A stretch of DNA of 64,000 nt, taken from the NCBI RefSeq assembly GCF_958979055.1, contig NC_084893.1:29666987-29730986 (forward strand). Direction: 5' to 3'. Shown piece after piece: positions 11,959 through 25,180 of the stretch. The position numbers and the translations under genes are program-made. The notes under the pieces were generated by a model that saw nothing but the letters and a program-made list of their open reading frames with translations, was not told where the DNA came from and searched no databases. This stretch comes from Alnus glutinosa. Lineage: Eukaryota > Streptophyta > Magnoliopsida > Fagales > Betulaceae. Numbering within the stretch: the first letter of the stretch is position 1; each line of letters opens with the position of its first letter.

Positions 11959-14900
11959 ATGGCTTCGTCTGGTAACCCGAACCAGCAACAGCAGCCCATC
12001 GCCACCTTCGACATGCATACCTTCTTCAAACCCACGAACCCTTCGCCGCCGCAACCACCGAACCCTCCAAATCTAAACACTTCGCCCCCATTTCCGCCTC
12101 CCTCCGGCCCCTACTCCTACCCGCCCCAATCCGCACCGTTTCAACCCAACCCTTACCAACACTACCCTTACCATCCTCAACCCCAAAACTCACCCTTGCA
12201 CCACCAGCGCTCCCTCTCCTACCCCACTCCTCCTCTACAACCCCCAATCTCTTCGCCAACTAACCCTAACCCTAACTCTGGGGCCCGCCTCATGGCTCTC
12301 CTCAACCCCAATCAGCCCCCTCCGCCGGCCCCACCCAACCCTCCCTCCTCGCCGGCGATCATGAATCTGATGCCGCCGCCGCCGATTCGGATGCCGAGCA
12401 GTAAGCTCCCCAAGGGCCGGCACTTGGGCGGCGACCGCGTGGTCTACGACGTCGACGTGAGGCTGGAAGGGGAGGCCCAGCCCCAGCTGGAGGTCACTCC
12501 CATCACCAAGTACCAGTCCGATCCACACCTCGTCTTCGGCCGCCAGATTGCCGTCAACAAGTCCTATATCTGCTATGGTTTGCGCCAGGGCAATATCCGC
12601 GTCCTCAACATCAACACTGCTTTGCGCTCTCTGCTTCGCGGTCACGCCCAGGTTCCATTTTCCTCGCCATCGTTGTTTGTCTTAATGGGGTCCGTTAGCA
12701 ATTAGTTGGGCTACACTTGTTTAGAGTTTATTAAAATTTGAAAAGAACCAAAAAATGCATATTTTGTTGTTAAGAAGAAACTTGAGACTTTTTTTTTTTA
12801 ATGGAATATACAGAAGAATTTAACATAAAGATGAAGAAGCCAAAATGGGTTTCGTCTATTACACGCGAATTAGATGGTTATGCTTCATCTGGGTTTTCGT
12901 CACCTGATGATGTTAGTTATTGCTTTGCATTAATTGTGTGTTGTTATATCATACATTTGTTCGTGTCAACTCTTGTTTTTGTGTTTTTTTTCCTCTGAAT
13001 CTAGCTTATTCTGAAGGCTGGAGCAAATGAACGTTCTGTTTTAGATTTTATATGAATTTTATTCTCTTTACCTTCTAACTGATTGTGTTTATTTTGTCAG
13101 AGGGTCACAGACATGGCTTTCTTTGCTGAGGATGTTCACCTTTTGGCTAGGTAGCTTTTGTTTGTTCTGTCATTAATTCCCTTCATTCAGGTTTTTATTT
13201 GGTTTACGGCAATTGTGGTTTTTGTGCAGTGTTGGCGTAGATGGACGGGTTTATGTGTGGAAGATTTCTGAAGGCCCTGATGAAGAAGATAAGCCTCAAA
13301 TTACAGGAAAAGCTGTTGTTGCCATTCAAATTACAGGAGAGGAGGGAGCTACACATCCACGAGTTTGTTGGCACTGCCACAAACAAGTAATTATATTCAT
13401 TTCATTCTGTCATCCTTGGTGCAAGAATTATTATGTGCTTTTAATTCTTGAAATAATTTTGTTTAGATTTTTTTTTTGGTTACCCCTCTCAGCTGTGAAG
13501 TTGCTCAACATTATATTCCTTATGACTTTTACATACTTTTATACAGGAAATTTTGGTCGTTGGGATTGGAAAACGAATTCTGAGAATTGATACCATCAAA
13601 GTTGGAAAGAATGAAGTGTATTCAGCAGAGGAACCTCTCAAATGTCATGTTGATAAGGTTATTGATGGGGTCCAGCTTGTTGGTAATCATGATGGAGAAG
13701 TGACTGATTTGTCGATGTGCCAATGGATGACAACCCGTTTAGTTTCTGCTTCTACTGATGGAACGGTTTGTATTTGTCCATGTCTTTTTGCTGTTTTAGT
13801 TTCGCCAGAGGTTTAAGCTCGTGTTTGCTTTCTAAATTTGTCATAGGTTTGTCTTAAAAAATGACAATGTAAATGGATTTCATGTTTCCAACATGATGTT
13901 TCTGTATATTTTTTAACCTAAGCAATTTTTGTACGTAGGTGTTCATTCACATGCAATTTTTTTTTTCTTTGTTTGTATTTTATAATCTTTTGATTCAAAA
14001 GATGAAAGATGCTAATGAATGTGCCTTGCAAAATGTATATTGTGCAACAGGTAAAGATCTGGGAAGATCGCAAGTTTGCACCACTCGCGGTATTCAGACC
14101 ACATGAAGGCCAGCCTGTTTGTTCGGCAACATTTTTAACTGCTTCCCATCGGCCAGATCACATCATACTTATTACAGCGGTAAATGTGCTCATTGATAAG
14201 TTCTTTATTTTTTCAGTCTAAGTCACTGCAGTGCAGGTCATTAGATAGCCAGTTCTAAGATTATTTAGGTGTATGCATATTTACTTTTTAACTTCAAATA
14301 TTGACATTTTTTCTTCTTCTGGAATTTCATTTCAAGATCCTTTTGTGGGACGTAAGCTTTTTTCTACAATGTTTATTTTATAGCGTTTGTATTATTTAAT
14401 TGGGTGAACCTGTTTACAGGGATCACTAAATCGAGAAGTGAAGACGTGGGCATTGACAAGTGAAGAAGGCTGGCTACTGCCTAGTGATGCCGAATCATGG
14501 AAGTGTACCCAGACATTGGAATTGAAGAGCACAGCTGAACCTCGAGTTGAGGAGGCATTCTTCAATCAAGTCGCGGCATTGTCCAAAGCAGGCCTTCTCT
14601 TACTTGCAAATGCTAAGAAGAATGCTATATATGCTGTACACTTAGACTATGGTCCTAATCCAGAGGCAACCCGCATGGATTACATTGCTGAGTTTACAGT
14701 AACCATGCCCATTTTGAGTTTTACAGGGACAAGTGATATATTACCTCATGGTGAAAATATTATTCAGGTTTATTGTGTCCAGACACAAGCCATTCAGCAA
14801 TATGCTTTGGACTTGGCCCAGTGCTTGCCACCACCACTGGAGTACATGGGGTTAGAAAAGTCGGATTCAAATGTTTTGCGTGATGCAACTAGTGCAGAAG

Positions 14901-17900
14901 GATTTGCTGCTTTGGACCCATCTGGAAGTAAACCTACGGAGATGCTGCCATTAGCTGGTTCAACTCCCAAACAAAACATACAAGTAAGTAGCTCGGAGAG
15001 TGCAACTGCAGTGAGGTATCCTGTAAGCTCTGGTTCTGCTGAGGCTGCAACTTCGAAAGACATTAACAGTTTGAGTACAGAATATAAACCTGTTGCACTG
15101 ACACCAGTAACTAGTGATGCTGATGGTGTTTCTGTCGCATCACCTCCTCTTCCTTTGACTCCTAGGTTGTCTAGAGAGCTTTCTGGTTTTAGGAGTCCAT
15201 CAAGTAACTTTGAGCCAGGTCCCCCTCTCAGTATCCATGTTGGAGACCAACCAGTTAATGACTATTCGGTTGACAGGCAAGTGGACACCATTCGTGCAAA
15301 CTTTTTTGATGTGCCTCCATTGGATGATGATTCTAGGAATGATAAGACAAAAGCTACGTCAAATGCACAAGATGATTTACCTTCTGTGCTTAATCCTCAT
15401 CTCATGTTCAAACAACCAACTCATCTGGTAACTCCCTCTGAGTTAAAAGAAAATTCATCCTCTGGAACTACTAATGCTATTGATGGCAAGAGTGAGGGAG
15501 AGGCAAGTATCCAGGATGTGATTGTCAACAGTGATGCGGGTAATGCTGAGGTGGAGGTGAAAGTAGTTGGTGAAACAAGATCTACTCAAAATGATGAATT
15601 TGGCCCTCAGGGAGATTCTCAAAAACTTTCGTTAGAAAATAAGGAAAAATACTTCTGTTCGCAAGCTTCAGATCTTGGTATTGAGATGGCCCGAGAATGC
15701 TGTGCTATATCAGCAGAACCTTATATCATGGAGGAAGCTCGGCAAGTCGATGGTGTCAATGTAATGGACCCATTGGCCGAACATCCTAATGCTGATGAGG
15801 ACGAAGTCCCTGGCTCCACAAAAAATGTGTCTGGAAAGGTTTCTGAGTCATCTACGTCCACACCAGTCCAGCCATCATCCACACCAAATACAAAAGGAAA
15901 AAAACAGAAGGGGAAAAATTCTCAAGCTTCACGTCCATCTTCACCATCTCCAGGTGCTTTTAATTCAACAGATTCTTTGAATGAACCAAGTGGAAGTACG
16001 AGTCTCCCCTCTTCTGAAGCCCCTTTTTCTCAAATTTTGGCCATGCAGGAGACGCTTAATCAGGTGATTGCTTGAGATTATGGACGTGTATATCCCTTCA
16101 ATATGTATTATGCCCTATTATTTTCTGCAAATTATTATTTTTACATGCTCCATAGAGGTTGTATTTTAAGGAAACCACAGTGAAGTAAGCTTTGAATAAT
16201 TTTCAGAAACTTCATACTTGGTTAGTATGTTTTGAGTACTTATTATATGTCATGTATGATTTCATGGCAGATAATGAATTACTAGTTTTTGTATGTCTTC
16301 AATAAAAAACCTGAGATTTAGCTCTCAAGTGGCCATAAACAACACCTTTCTCATGTCTGGAATTGGAGAGTGGGGTTCATCATGGAAACTTTGGTCTTTC
16401 CTATGCAATTTATTCATTGCATAATCCTTATTGACCACCATTTGCCTTTCGAAAGAAATGCTACTATCATTTTCGTCCTCTATGTATGTCTTTGTTCTTA
16501 TGACTTTTGGGATGGGAAGTGATCTTTCAAATTGGCAGCATTCCAGTATAGTTTGGAAACATGAAAGGGCATTCTGTTTTGCATCTTACATGTTAGTACC
16601 GTGCACTGTCATTAACAATACATGTTTAACCTTTCATTCTACTCATCCTCTTTAATTGGGTTTGTTTTTTTTTTCCCTTTTTGCCTCCCTCTTTCCATTT
16701 TGTGCAGCTCATGTCAATGCAAAAGGAAATGCAGAAGCAGATGACAACAATGATATCTGTTCCAGTTAGCAAAGAATGTAAAAAACTAGAGGCAAACCTG
16801 GGGCGTAGTATGGAGAAAGCTGTCAAGGCCAATACAGATGCTTTGTGGGCTCGTTTTCAAGAAGAGAATGCAAAAAATGAGAAGTTATTACGAGACCGTA
16901 CACAGCAAATCACCAGTTTGATTAGTAACTTTATGAATAAAGACTTCCCAATGTTGTTAGAAAAAGCAGTGAAGAAGGAAATGGCTGCAGTAGGGCCAGC
17001 AGTAGTTCGCTCAATCACTCCAGCTATTGAGAAGACAATATCTTCAGCCATTGTGGAGTCTTTTCAGGTTAAAATCTTGAAGATCTGGCTCTTCTATAAG
17101 ACTTTTGTTGTGGCAGGATCTAACTGATGCTTTGTGCTGCAGAGAGGAGTTGGTGATAAGGCAGTTAACCAACTGGAGAAATCTATCAATGTAAAACTTG
17201 AAGCTACTGTTGCTAGGCAAATCCAAGCACAGTTTCAAACTTCTGGCAGACAAGCTCTTCAGGTACTTATAAGTTTGACTTGACGTAGTTTACTTGAATT
17301 GTTGATTAGAAAATATAGTTACTTTTAAACGTAAATAGGATATATACTATTATCATTTGGAAATCGAAATGCTTATTCTAATGACATGACTAATCTATCT
17401 TTTGTGGCAGGATGCTTTAAAACATAGTTTGGAAACATCAGTGATCCCTGCCTTTGAGATGTCATGTAAAGCCATGTTTGAGCAAGTAGACACAACATTT
17501 CAGAAAGGAATGATTGAACATTCAACTGCAGCTAAGCAACACTTTGAGTCTGCACATTCTCCATTGGCACATGCTCTAAGGGTGTGTATAAATGTTTCAC
17601 ATCACACATCATTAGAAAGCTTGTCTCAAATGATTGTTCATATGCATCATGAATTAAGACCCAACGGCTCCTTAGTAGACAATTACATCAGGTTGTGTAG
17701 GATTGCAATAAGCAAGATATGTTTATTTGCTCATGGGAACACTTCATTGTTGGATGCATCAGAAAGCTTTGAACTGGCCATTTTTTTACATAATATCAGC
17801 AGTGTAGCATTCCATATCTAAAAACAGTACAGGGCTATATAATCGGTGTGTCTCATAGGCATTTTTATTTTAAATCTTGAATTACTTAAAATTTCTTTCC

Positions 17901-19848
17901 ATTTTGCTTGGAAACATTATCCATTTTTCTTCTGAAGTCATGACCCACTATCAATTCTTGAACTTCTGTTCTTTTGAGATGATCTGAGAAATAACTTAAA
18001 AGATTGAGATTATGGTAGGTGAGTGATGACCGATGGTAAGAATATGTGTATTCTGGGTTGAATAGACAATAGGCTTCTTCTGGTCCTTCAAGTTCTTATT
18101 GAATGAGGGTGTTTGGGCAGATGAAAAGGATTATGGGGTTGGTTCTACTTATAATTTTCTGATTTTGCCGATGTTCAAAATTTGCTCTAAGGAGTTCTCA
18201 TTTGTTTGTTGGCAAGCATATGCTTCGCTGATAGACACATCTTCATATTCTCTCAACTGGAATTAAATGCATTTCCTCGCCTTTTACAGTTTTCAAAAAT
18301 TTAATAGGTGTCTCTTTCATTTACAATTAGATGTGTATTGCTTGTACAGACATGCATCTTAGGCATGATACCAATTGTAGCGCTACACCTCTGATGTTAG
18401 CCGAAGTAGGATCTGAGTAATATAAGATAAAGCTCTTGGACACGTTATTTGTCCTTACCTGATTTCTTTCTGATTTTGCAATTTTTATTGATTATACAGG
18501 ATGCCATTAATTCTGCGTCAACAGTGGCTCAAACCTTGGGCGGAGAAGTGCTCGAGGGTCAAAGAAAGCTATTATCTCTTGCAGCTGCAGGAGCAAACTC
18601 AAGTGCAGTCAATCCCTTGGTCTCCCAACTGAGCAATGGACCCTTGGGTGGTCTCCATGAGAAGGTCTGCCTTGATTTCATAATTACTTGTTTTCTCTGT
18701 ATTTTGTAAAATGGCTATGAACCTGTAATGTGAAAGTCAATATGTAGCTATCAAATTTCATACTTTTGTTTCTACAAAAGTTTCAGCTGGCTGTACTTAT
18801 GACAAGCATTCTCATTTGTGCATTAGGTTGAGGTGCCCGTTGATCCAACGAAGGAGTTATCAAGATTGGTATCTGAACGCAAATATGACGAGGCTTTCAC
18901 TGCAGCCCTACAAAGAAGTGACGTGTTCATTGTATCCTGGCTATGCTCCCAGGTGTGCTATTCAGTCAAGAAACAATAACTTGTTATATGCTGTAGATGT
19001 TTCTTGTTTCCAATATTGCTGAACATTAAAAGTTTCTAGACGCATCTTCATCGCTTCTTACTTGGTGTCAGGGTTTTGAACTTGTGTGGTCTTTCAGTAA
19101 TTCTTCAATATAATTTGGGATTAAGGTGTAGTTGAGTTGAGTCGAAATCTATTGTCACTGTCGTCACCCTTGTTATATTTTTTTTTTCTTATATTTCTTT
19201 TTGGGTTGGGAAGCAACGAAAAGGGGGGAAGAGGGGTTGGGGTGCATCTGGTTTGGAATTGGAGGAAATCTTGTCCTATCTGAAATTTCTTTTTTTGGTT
19301 CTGAACTGATGTTGGGTGTTAAAAAGGCATGGCTTCTTTATGCTTTCCCTTTTGCACTTTTTTCAGTGAAACTCTTGAGGGCCTTAAGTTGTATTATGTG
19401 ATAGCATTTCTTTTTCTTTGGTTCCTTGTGCATATCTTTTTCATTTCTAATATGCTACTCAACTTGTTAAGTGAATTCTTGACAGGTACTTGGAAACTGT
19501 TGTTAACAAATATCTCTGCTCCTTTTTCTTCTGTTTCAGGTTGATCTACGGGGGATCTTGTCAGTGGTTCCTCTCCCATTGAGCCAAGGAGTTTTGCTCT
19601 CTCTTTTGCAGCAACTAGCCTGTGATATCAGTAACGACTTACCCCGAAAGCTTGCTTGGATGACAGATGTGGCTAATGCCATAATCCCAACAGACCCAAT
19701 GATTGCAATGCATGTGCGGCCCATCTTTGATCAAGTCTATAACATACTCAACCATCAACGTGGCTTGCCTACAATTACTGGTGCTGAGCTCTCAAATATC
19801 CGTCTTTTGATGCATGTCATCAATTCTATGCTCACGACCTGTAAATGA
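11959..19848 (+). CDS. VCS: VARICOSE / EDC4-type mRNA-decapping scaffold, complete
   Basis: Scaffold of the cytoplasmic decapping complex (with DCP1/DCP2 in P-bodies), needed for 5'-3' mRNA turnover. Twelve exons: 11959-12651, 13101-13150, 13230-13386, 13547-13765, 14051-14179, 14420-16063, 16708-17067, 17143-17262, 17411-17581, 18500-18664, 18827-18952, 19540-19848. They sum to 4143 nt, about 1380 aa, close to Arabidopsis VCS (about 1.34 kaa as I recall). Domains: Pro-rich N-terminus (about residues 1-145); a WD40 region (about 170-470) with repeats such as [12 protein letters not shown] and [13 protein letters not shown]; a long Ser/Thr-rich linker in exon 6 containing a Lys-rich patch (GKKQKGK); helical/coiled-coil segments in exons 7-10; and the EDC4 C-terminal helical domain ending [14 protein letters not shown]. 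The ATG lies in CCATGGCTTCG after a CT-rich leader. No frame breaks are seen. Confidence 0.95.
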
Positions 19849-20310
19849 CCCTACCATTTTCTCTAAATCGTGCAAATTACATGTATTGTGGAGCTTGTAC
19901 AAATCTCACAGGAAGGGGTCCCAACATTGTAGAGTCAAAAGTATCTTTAGGATCTGTGAAAAAGGCTAGGGTTCTTCAGGTTCATATCTTAGTTTCGCCT
20001 TGTTTTCTTGTCCAAAGTTTTCTGCCGAAATGAAATTTTGCATTTTGTATTCCATTTTTGCACCTCGTCATATTGCATTCTTGAGTGCTTATTTCTTAAA
20101 CATCTTCACTTCACTTGTTTCTCTTTCGGAATTAGATTTTCTTTCTAATCAAAGCACGTCGGGCTAACCTTAACCGTATACAAAAATTCTGAAGGAGAAT
20201 TCTCCGCAGCATTTATTTATCTAAGTGGTCACATCTACCATATGTTATAGTGAATAAAACTAGTAAAAATTTGTCCCAAAAGAAATAGGTTGTCAATTTT
20301 TTTCTTCACT
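19849..20310 (+). other. 3' UTR / terminator flank of VCS
   Basis: No exon is seen. AATGAAATTTTGCATTTTG near 20030 could lie at the poly(A) region, but there is no unambiguous signal. Confidence 0.35.
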
Positions 20311-21040
20311 CAATAAGCTCATACGAAATTAGCAAGTTATGATTGAAGAAATTAGCAAGTTATGATTGAGGAGTGTAAACTGTTTAATTAATAAGTCATG
20401 TTAGATTTAATTTATATAATTTTAGTCGTATCTTGACAAAATTCGAACCTAGTGTAGGCATTTTGGATACAATGCAAAATCAATATAAATCGAACATAAA
20501 ATTAGCGTATTATTGTTGAGATTTTTGACCTATTTAAGTAAATAAATTGCGTTAGAGTAAACAAATATAATTTTATAAAAAGTTTCGTAGCGATGTGAAA
20601 CCGAAACACGACATAATATGACATTTTTTTACATGACTTGCGGACCTCATACAAATTCAACACAAAATTAGCAAGTTAAGATTAAGAGGTCTAACCTATT
20701 TAATTAAATGGATCGTATTATAATTGATCTATATAATCTTATATACATGTTTCAACAAAATCCAAATCTAGTAACAATTTTTTACGCAACTCACAAACTC
20801 GATACGAACTAAATTCAAAATTAGCGAATTAAGTTAAAGAGCTTGACCCGTTTAATTAAATCGGTCGAATTATAATTGACTTATGTAATTTTATACAATT
20901 ATCTTGACACGAAACCGATTCTCAACATAATAGTAGACAATTTTTAATACGATATGCAACCTTAACGAGTTGAAATTAAAGAGTTGGTTGAAATTAAAGA
21001 TTTATAACTTATTTAATTAAATTGATTGAATTAAAATTGT
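20310..21040. repeat. Degenerate tandem array, about 150-170 bp period
   Basis: The block AAAATTAGCAAGTTATGATTGA..TTTAATTAAAT..TATAATTGA..TATAATTTTA recurs about five times. Its AATTAGC-type core lies near 20328, 20500, 20667, 20818 and, more weakly, 20964. Units are diverged. It is the same family as the dispersed copies elsewhere in the window. Confidence 0.6.
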
Positions 21041-21496
21041 GGCCAATCCGTAACTTCCTTAAAACTCATACATGGCCGGAAATGAAGCTGGCCGGTAAGA
21101 CGGAGAGCCAACATTGCACATGGATTAATCAAGGGGGCAATGGATAGTGGATAAGACAAGTTGGACAACTACCCAAATCTACAACTACTGTATTTAAATC
21201 GTAGAATGAAATATATATAATGTTATGGGTGTGCCTTTCAACACCCGAATTACCAAATTCGAAAAAAGAGAGTTCCAAAATTTATCAAAAACACATCTTT
21301 TTTTTTTTTTTACTCAATTTCTTCTAAAAAAGAAAAAGAAAACCGAGCGCTACAATTTACAGAGTTACTCAACATGGCCACATCACAGTGACACGTTTAC
21401 ATTTTCCCAAAATCCCCAAAAAAAAAACAAAAAGGATATTAGAGAAAAGAAAAAGAAAAAGGAAAAATATATTAGTTGGAGGTCCTATTCTCGCTC

Positions 21497-21979
21497 CTAC
21501 CAGCACTGATCTGTTTCCCATCTCCGGGTCGTGTAAAATCCGGCCCGACTGCGAGCGGAGAAATCGAAGGGTCGCCCCTGGAACTGGGCACCCAGGGAGA
21601 GATCGTAGAGCGACCGGGCCGCCGGATCGGACAGCGTGGCATAGGCGTTGTGGATCTCCATGAAATCCTGGCCGTCCGATCGCACCGCGTCCGGGTGGTA
21701 CATCTTGGCCAGGCTCCTGTACGCTGTCTTGATCTCCGTCGGCGACGCCGTCCGCTTGACCCGGAGCACCTCGTACAGGCTGGACGGCCTCCGCGTGGCC
21801 GTGGCCGTGGCCGAATCGACCTCGGTGAATGCGCAAACAGAGGAAACCTTGCATCTCCGATTGCTCAATCTCCGGGCCGTCGTAGGTATATTACTTGGAG
21901 ACCTGACGGGAGAAAATTGGCTATTCTCCGGCGAGAAACAGAGGGGATTTCCGGCGGGGAGGGTTAGGGTTCCTAACAT
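21497..21979 (-). CDS. Chloroplast-targeted J-domain protein, DNAJ11-like, 160 aa
   Basis: Single-exon gene from ATG (21979-21977) to TAG (21499-21497). Residues about 1-60 are Ser/Thr/Arg-rich with few acidic residues, like a plastid transit peptide. The J-domain follows (about residues 66-132, starting SLYEVLRVKRTAS) with the HPD triad in KMYHPDAV that stimulates Hsp70 ATPase, and helix IV DPAARSLYD. No Gly/Phe or Zn-finger regions are present, so it is a type III (C) J-protein like Arabidopsis J11, which is of similar size. Base composition is strikingly GC-rich compared with the AT-rich flanks. An overlapping plus-strand frame (21476-21967) is its shadow. It lies convergent to VCS. Confidence 0.9.
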   Translation of the reverse strand: MLGTLTLPAGNPLCFSPENSQFSPVRSPSNIPTTARRLSNRRCKVSSVCAFTEVDSATATATRRPSSLYEVLRVKRTASPTEIKTAYRSLAKMYHPDAVRSDGQDFMEIHNAYATLSDPAARSLYDLSLGAQFQGRPFDFSARSRAGFYTTRRWETDQCW

Positions 21980-22091
21980 TGTAAAGAGAGAAAGGGTTTT
22001 TAGAGGCAGAGGTGAGTATTCGAAAATTCGTTTGCGTTTGGATTGAGAAAAGAGAAGTTGTGGGTGTGAAAAGAGAGGAAGAGAAAGGGAT

Positions 22092-22201
22092 GATATATAG
22101 AGTCAATGCGGAGAGAGAGAGAGAGAGAGAGAGATAAGAAAGGCAAAACTGTGTTTGGGTGGGTTTCAAGAAAATGCTGACCTGGCACTTGCCTTCTAGA
22201 A
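22092..22201 (-). promoter_or_regulatory. DNAJ11-like promoter: TATA, GA tract and heat-shock-like elements
   Basis: Reading away from the gene: a CTATATATC TATA-like box (22092-22100 on the complementary strand, about 115 nt before the ATG), a (GA)n tract (22106-22134), then two TTCnnGAA palindromes, TTCAAGAA at 22165-22172 and TTCTAGAA at 22194-22201. Paired nTTCnnGAAn units match the core of heat-shock elements. Function is inferred, but it suits a J-protein gene. Confidence 0.5.
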
Positions 22202-22259
22202 CACAGCTGCTTCTTTTCGGCTATCTTTACTAGAGCCCCTGGGCCGAGCCGGTTTCATG

Positions 22260-25000
22260 GCTTTTGTCATTTGATTGGGACATTTAATACTATAAATTAT
22301 TTTATATTATTTTAAGCATTATTTGACAAATTTGCGTTATTTAATTAAAGATATTTATTAACATTACGTTTTCTAACCTTCCCACAGGCCACAGTGATGT
22401 GAATATAGTCTGTTTTGACCATGCAAAGCATGAACCTGTAAACTAATGGAATAATAAATGCAGGGTACTTTTTTTTTTAAATGATTTTTCCCTACTTCCA
22501 TTAGTCAATTTTTTAAATGCCTCCTAGTGTTATTAAATATGGAGGTGTTTTTATTACAAATAAATAAATAATAATATGGAGATGTTTAACACAGTGATCA
22601 CGGACGTCGAACATTTAATTCAATAGACTTCAAATAAAATTTAAAAAAAAAAAAAAAAAAAACCCAGTGTCAAAGCAATATGTTGGGGGACGGCAGGACC
22701 ACATTTTCTCTAATGCTTAAATTAATAAAAATGAGATTGTTAGAATGTGCAGACATAATGTGGTGTGGACCACTTTACCTTTAATAGAGTTTTGTTCTTA
22801 ATTTAGTTGGTAAGCAAACTCAATAAGGCAAGTGTCTTTGGTCATAAAGGTTAATATGAAAAGGTTAAAGGGGTGCAACCTCATGATTTAAAAACACTAT
22901 GTTACACATAATATAACATGATTTCCAATTGAACTAATCTTGTTTTAACAACAATGCGTGTTAGTTTGGATTTGAAATGATAACAAAACAATCAAAATTT
23001 TGTAAATAATACATTATTATTTTAATTTATGAGATTCACCAAATTTAATATTTACAGGTAAAATTTGAGCATTTGAACTGTCGCACGCGCACATCTAATA
23101 TAGATTCGAACAACAATCACCAATGTTAAAAGTATAGGTGATCTAATGGGTTTTCGTAGTCCTACTAATTTTTTGTTATAACTACTAGCAGTTTAGACAA
23201 CAAATATGAAAGAATTTAATATATTTTACCTGTTATTGCAAGGGGCGGACTGCTCGAAACTTACTCACCACTTGTAAAATAGTTACCACGGCTTTGAATG
23301 TCCAACTCATTTTACTTTTTACTTTTTTAACCTGTCCCTGGTTGGAGGCTTTGAGGCAAAAGCCAGGGACGATATGCCCAATACAAGGTGCGGCTGCATG
23401 GATATTTTGCCCACAGCCTATGGTTTTGCTTTTGCACATGGGATTGCTAGCTCTGATTGAAATTTGGAAAGCCGCGTTTTGGGCCCCACACACCACCCAA
23501 GCGGCTCATCAGCTGAGTTGCAGCCGACACAAAAACGCCTTTTTGTGCGTACTACCTCTCACGTGAGAGAGCTAGCTTCTAGAAGTAGAAGATAAAGAAG
23601 CCTAGGGCCCTACCCATTAGACTCGCACGTCAGACAGAAAAATCCCATCAAACCGAACAAGAATCCAACGGTGGTGAGTGTTGGAAAAAGACAGGTCACC
23701 TTAGATGGAGTGTGTGGCTGTGATGATCAGTCTGGCACGCGGGAGACCATCTAGAAGCTGTCTCAGTCTCTCTCTCTCTCCGAAATGTACATGACTCCAC
23801 TCCATCCCCATAGACTCCATGCTGCTGATTTTCCTCCTCAAAGACCATTGGAAGCCACAGGAACAAACAGACTTTCTCGTACACAAAATAAGTCTTCTAG
23901 AAGGGAAACTTTATTTTATTCTGTATTTATGAGGATGATTTGATTGGATAACCTTTTTGGTAGCAAACAAGCTGATTAATTATTAGTTGTTTAGGGGCGA
24001 ATTAGTTGAACAGATTAATAAATAAATAAAAAATTAAACCCTGATTGCCCACAACATATCCAATTTGTTAGCTCAGAACTCACAGGAAAAAATATATATA
24101 TATATATATAACAATAAAAGTTATATATTTTATTTTTGTCCTATTCATTTATGAAACTGTCTATCAATTTTTTAATCAGTTTTTGTTTAAAATAAAAACT
24201 AATAAATATTATCATATTAACCAAGTATAATGGGGGTGCTCTAGAGGAGTAGGTTTAATTAGAGCATCCTCAACGAGACCTTCAAAACTCACTTTTAAAG
24301 CATATATAATATGAAGAATCTATAATTTATTGGAGTAATTTATTGGTTGGGTTTGCTTCATTTATTTGTCAATACCATCGGCATAAATTCATTGAGTTCC
24401 TATAATGTGATAAAATGGGTCGGAGAAAATTATTGGACTAAGTGTATTAAATTATGTGAGACAAATAAATAAATAAATAACTATTGTCTTTTCTTCTTGT
24501 TCTTATCATATAGAGAAATAAATTAAAAAATAAATAAATAAACTGTCAGTTACTTCTTACGTGTTCTTTAACATCCACCTGGATGATTCCCCTGTTTTTG
24601 TAAGAAACGCATATTAATTAATTTGCTCAATAAACAGTGGGATTGTGATTTGGTTAGTCCAATAATGTCTTGCAAGTCCGGACGCGTTTTGCTCTTCACT
24701 TTCTTTCTTCTTTTTTTTTTTTATCGAAACAAAAATATTAATAAATAACTTAAAATATAAAATACTTAAAAAACAAAAAAACTTTTTATGTCACATTATA
24801 ATATTTTTTTTCAAACTAAAAACTAAAAAGTACCCTAAAAAAAAAAAATTAACAAACGGAAACGGAGTCTTATATCTTATGAATCATAGTTTTTTTTTTT
24901 TTTTTTTTTGGAGCCACTATTGTCGTTTTATCCAAATATAATTTTTTTTCCCTGATCGTTTTATCTAAAGGACAAAATTCTGTCCTTTATCTAAATATCT
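22260..25000. other. Gene-poor AT-rich spacer
   Basis: No supported gene. A GC-richer island at 23230-23900 contains short open frames on both strands without recognisable content, two more TTCTAGAA palindromes (about 23577 and 23895), a CT tract near 23768 and a small GTCCCTGG/CCAGGGAC hairpin (about 23333-23370). It could be a promoter remnant or a decayed gene. The remainder is AT-rich with short A/T tracts and an (AT)n run near 24093-24110. Confidence 0.4.
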
Positions 25001-25004
25001 TCCC

Positions 25005-25180
25005 TCCTAGTTTTTCTAGGGTTATGGAGGTTTTTTGTTTTCCCTCTGGCTTTGCTTAGATCCAGTGGAGCTTTTGTTCTTCTAGTCATTTTAGGGCTAT
25101 AGAGCTTTTGTTCTCCTAGTCTTTCTAGGATTATGAAGCTTTGGATCTCCTAGTCATTCTAGGGCTATGGAGCTTTGAGT
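25005..25180. repeat. 34-bp minisatellite
   Basis: Three units start exactly 34 bp apart (25079, 25113, 25147), each CTYCTAGTCWTTYTAGGRYTATRRAGCTTT. A more diverged unit lies at about 25005. The following GC-richer stretch (25175-25760) has an open frame of about 76 codons without recognised homology. It could be the 5' region of a decayed retroelement. Confidence 0.65.

Noticed and set aside
12026-12645. Minus-strand frames of 77 and 136 codons
   Set aside because: Antisense shadows of VCS exon 1 (Pro-rich, GC-rich).
21369-22046. Several open frames of 91-163 codons around the J-protein gene
   Set aside because: Shadow frames produced by the GC-rich coding sequence of the minus-strand DNAJ gene.
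23333-23370. GTCCCTGG..CCAGGGAC hairpin
   Set aside because: Stem of only about 9 bp and a long loop; too short for a miRNA precursor, and no known miRNA sequence was recognised.
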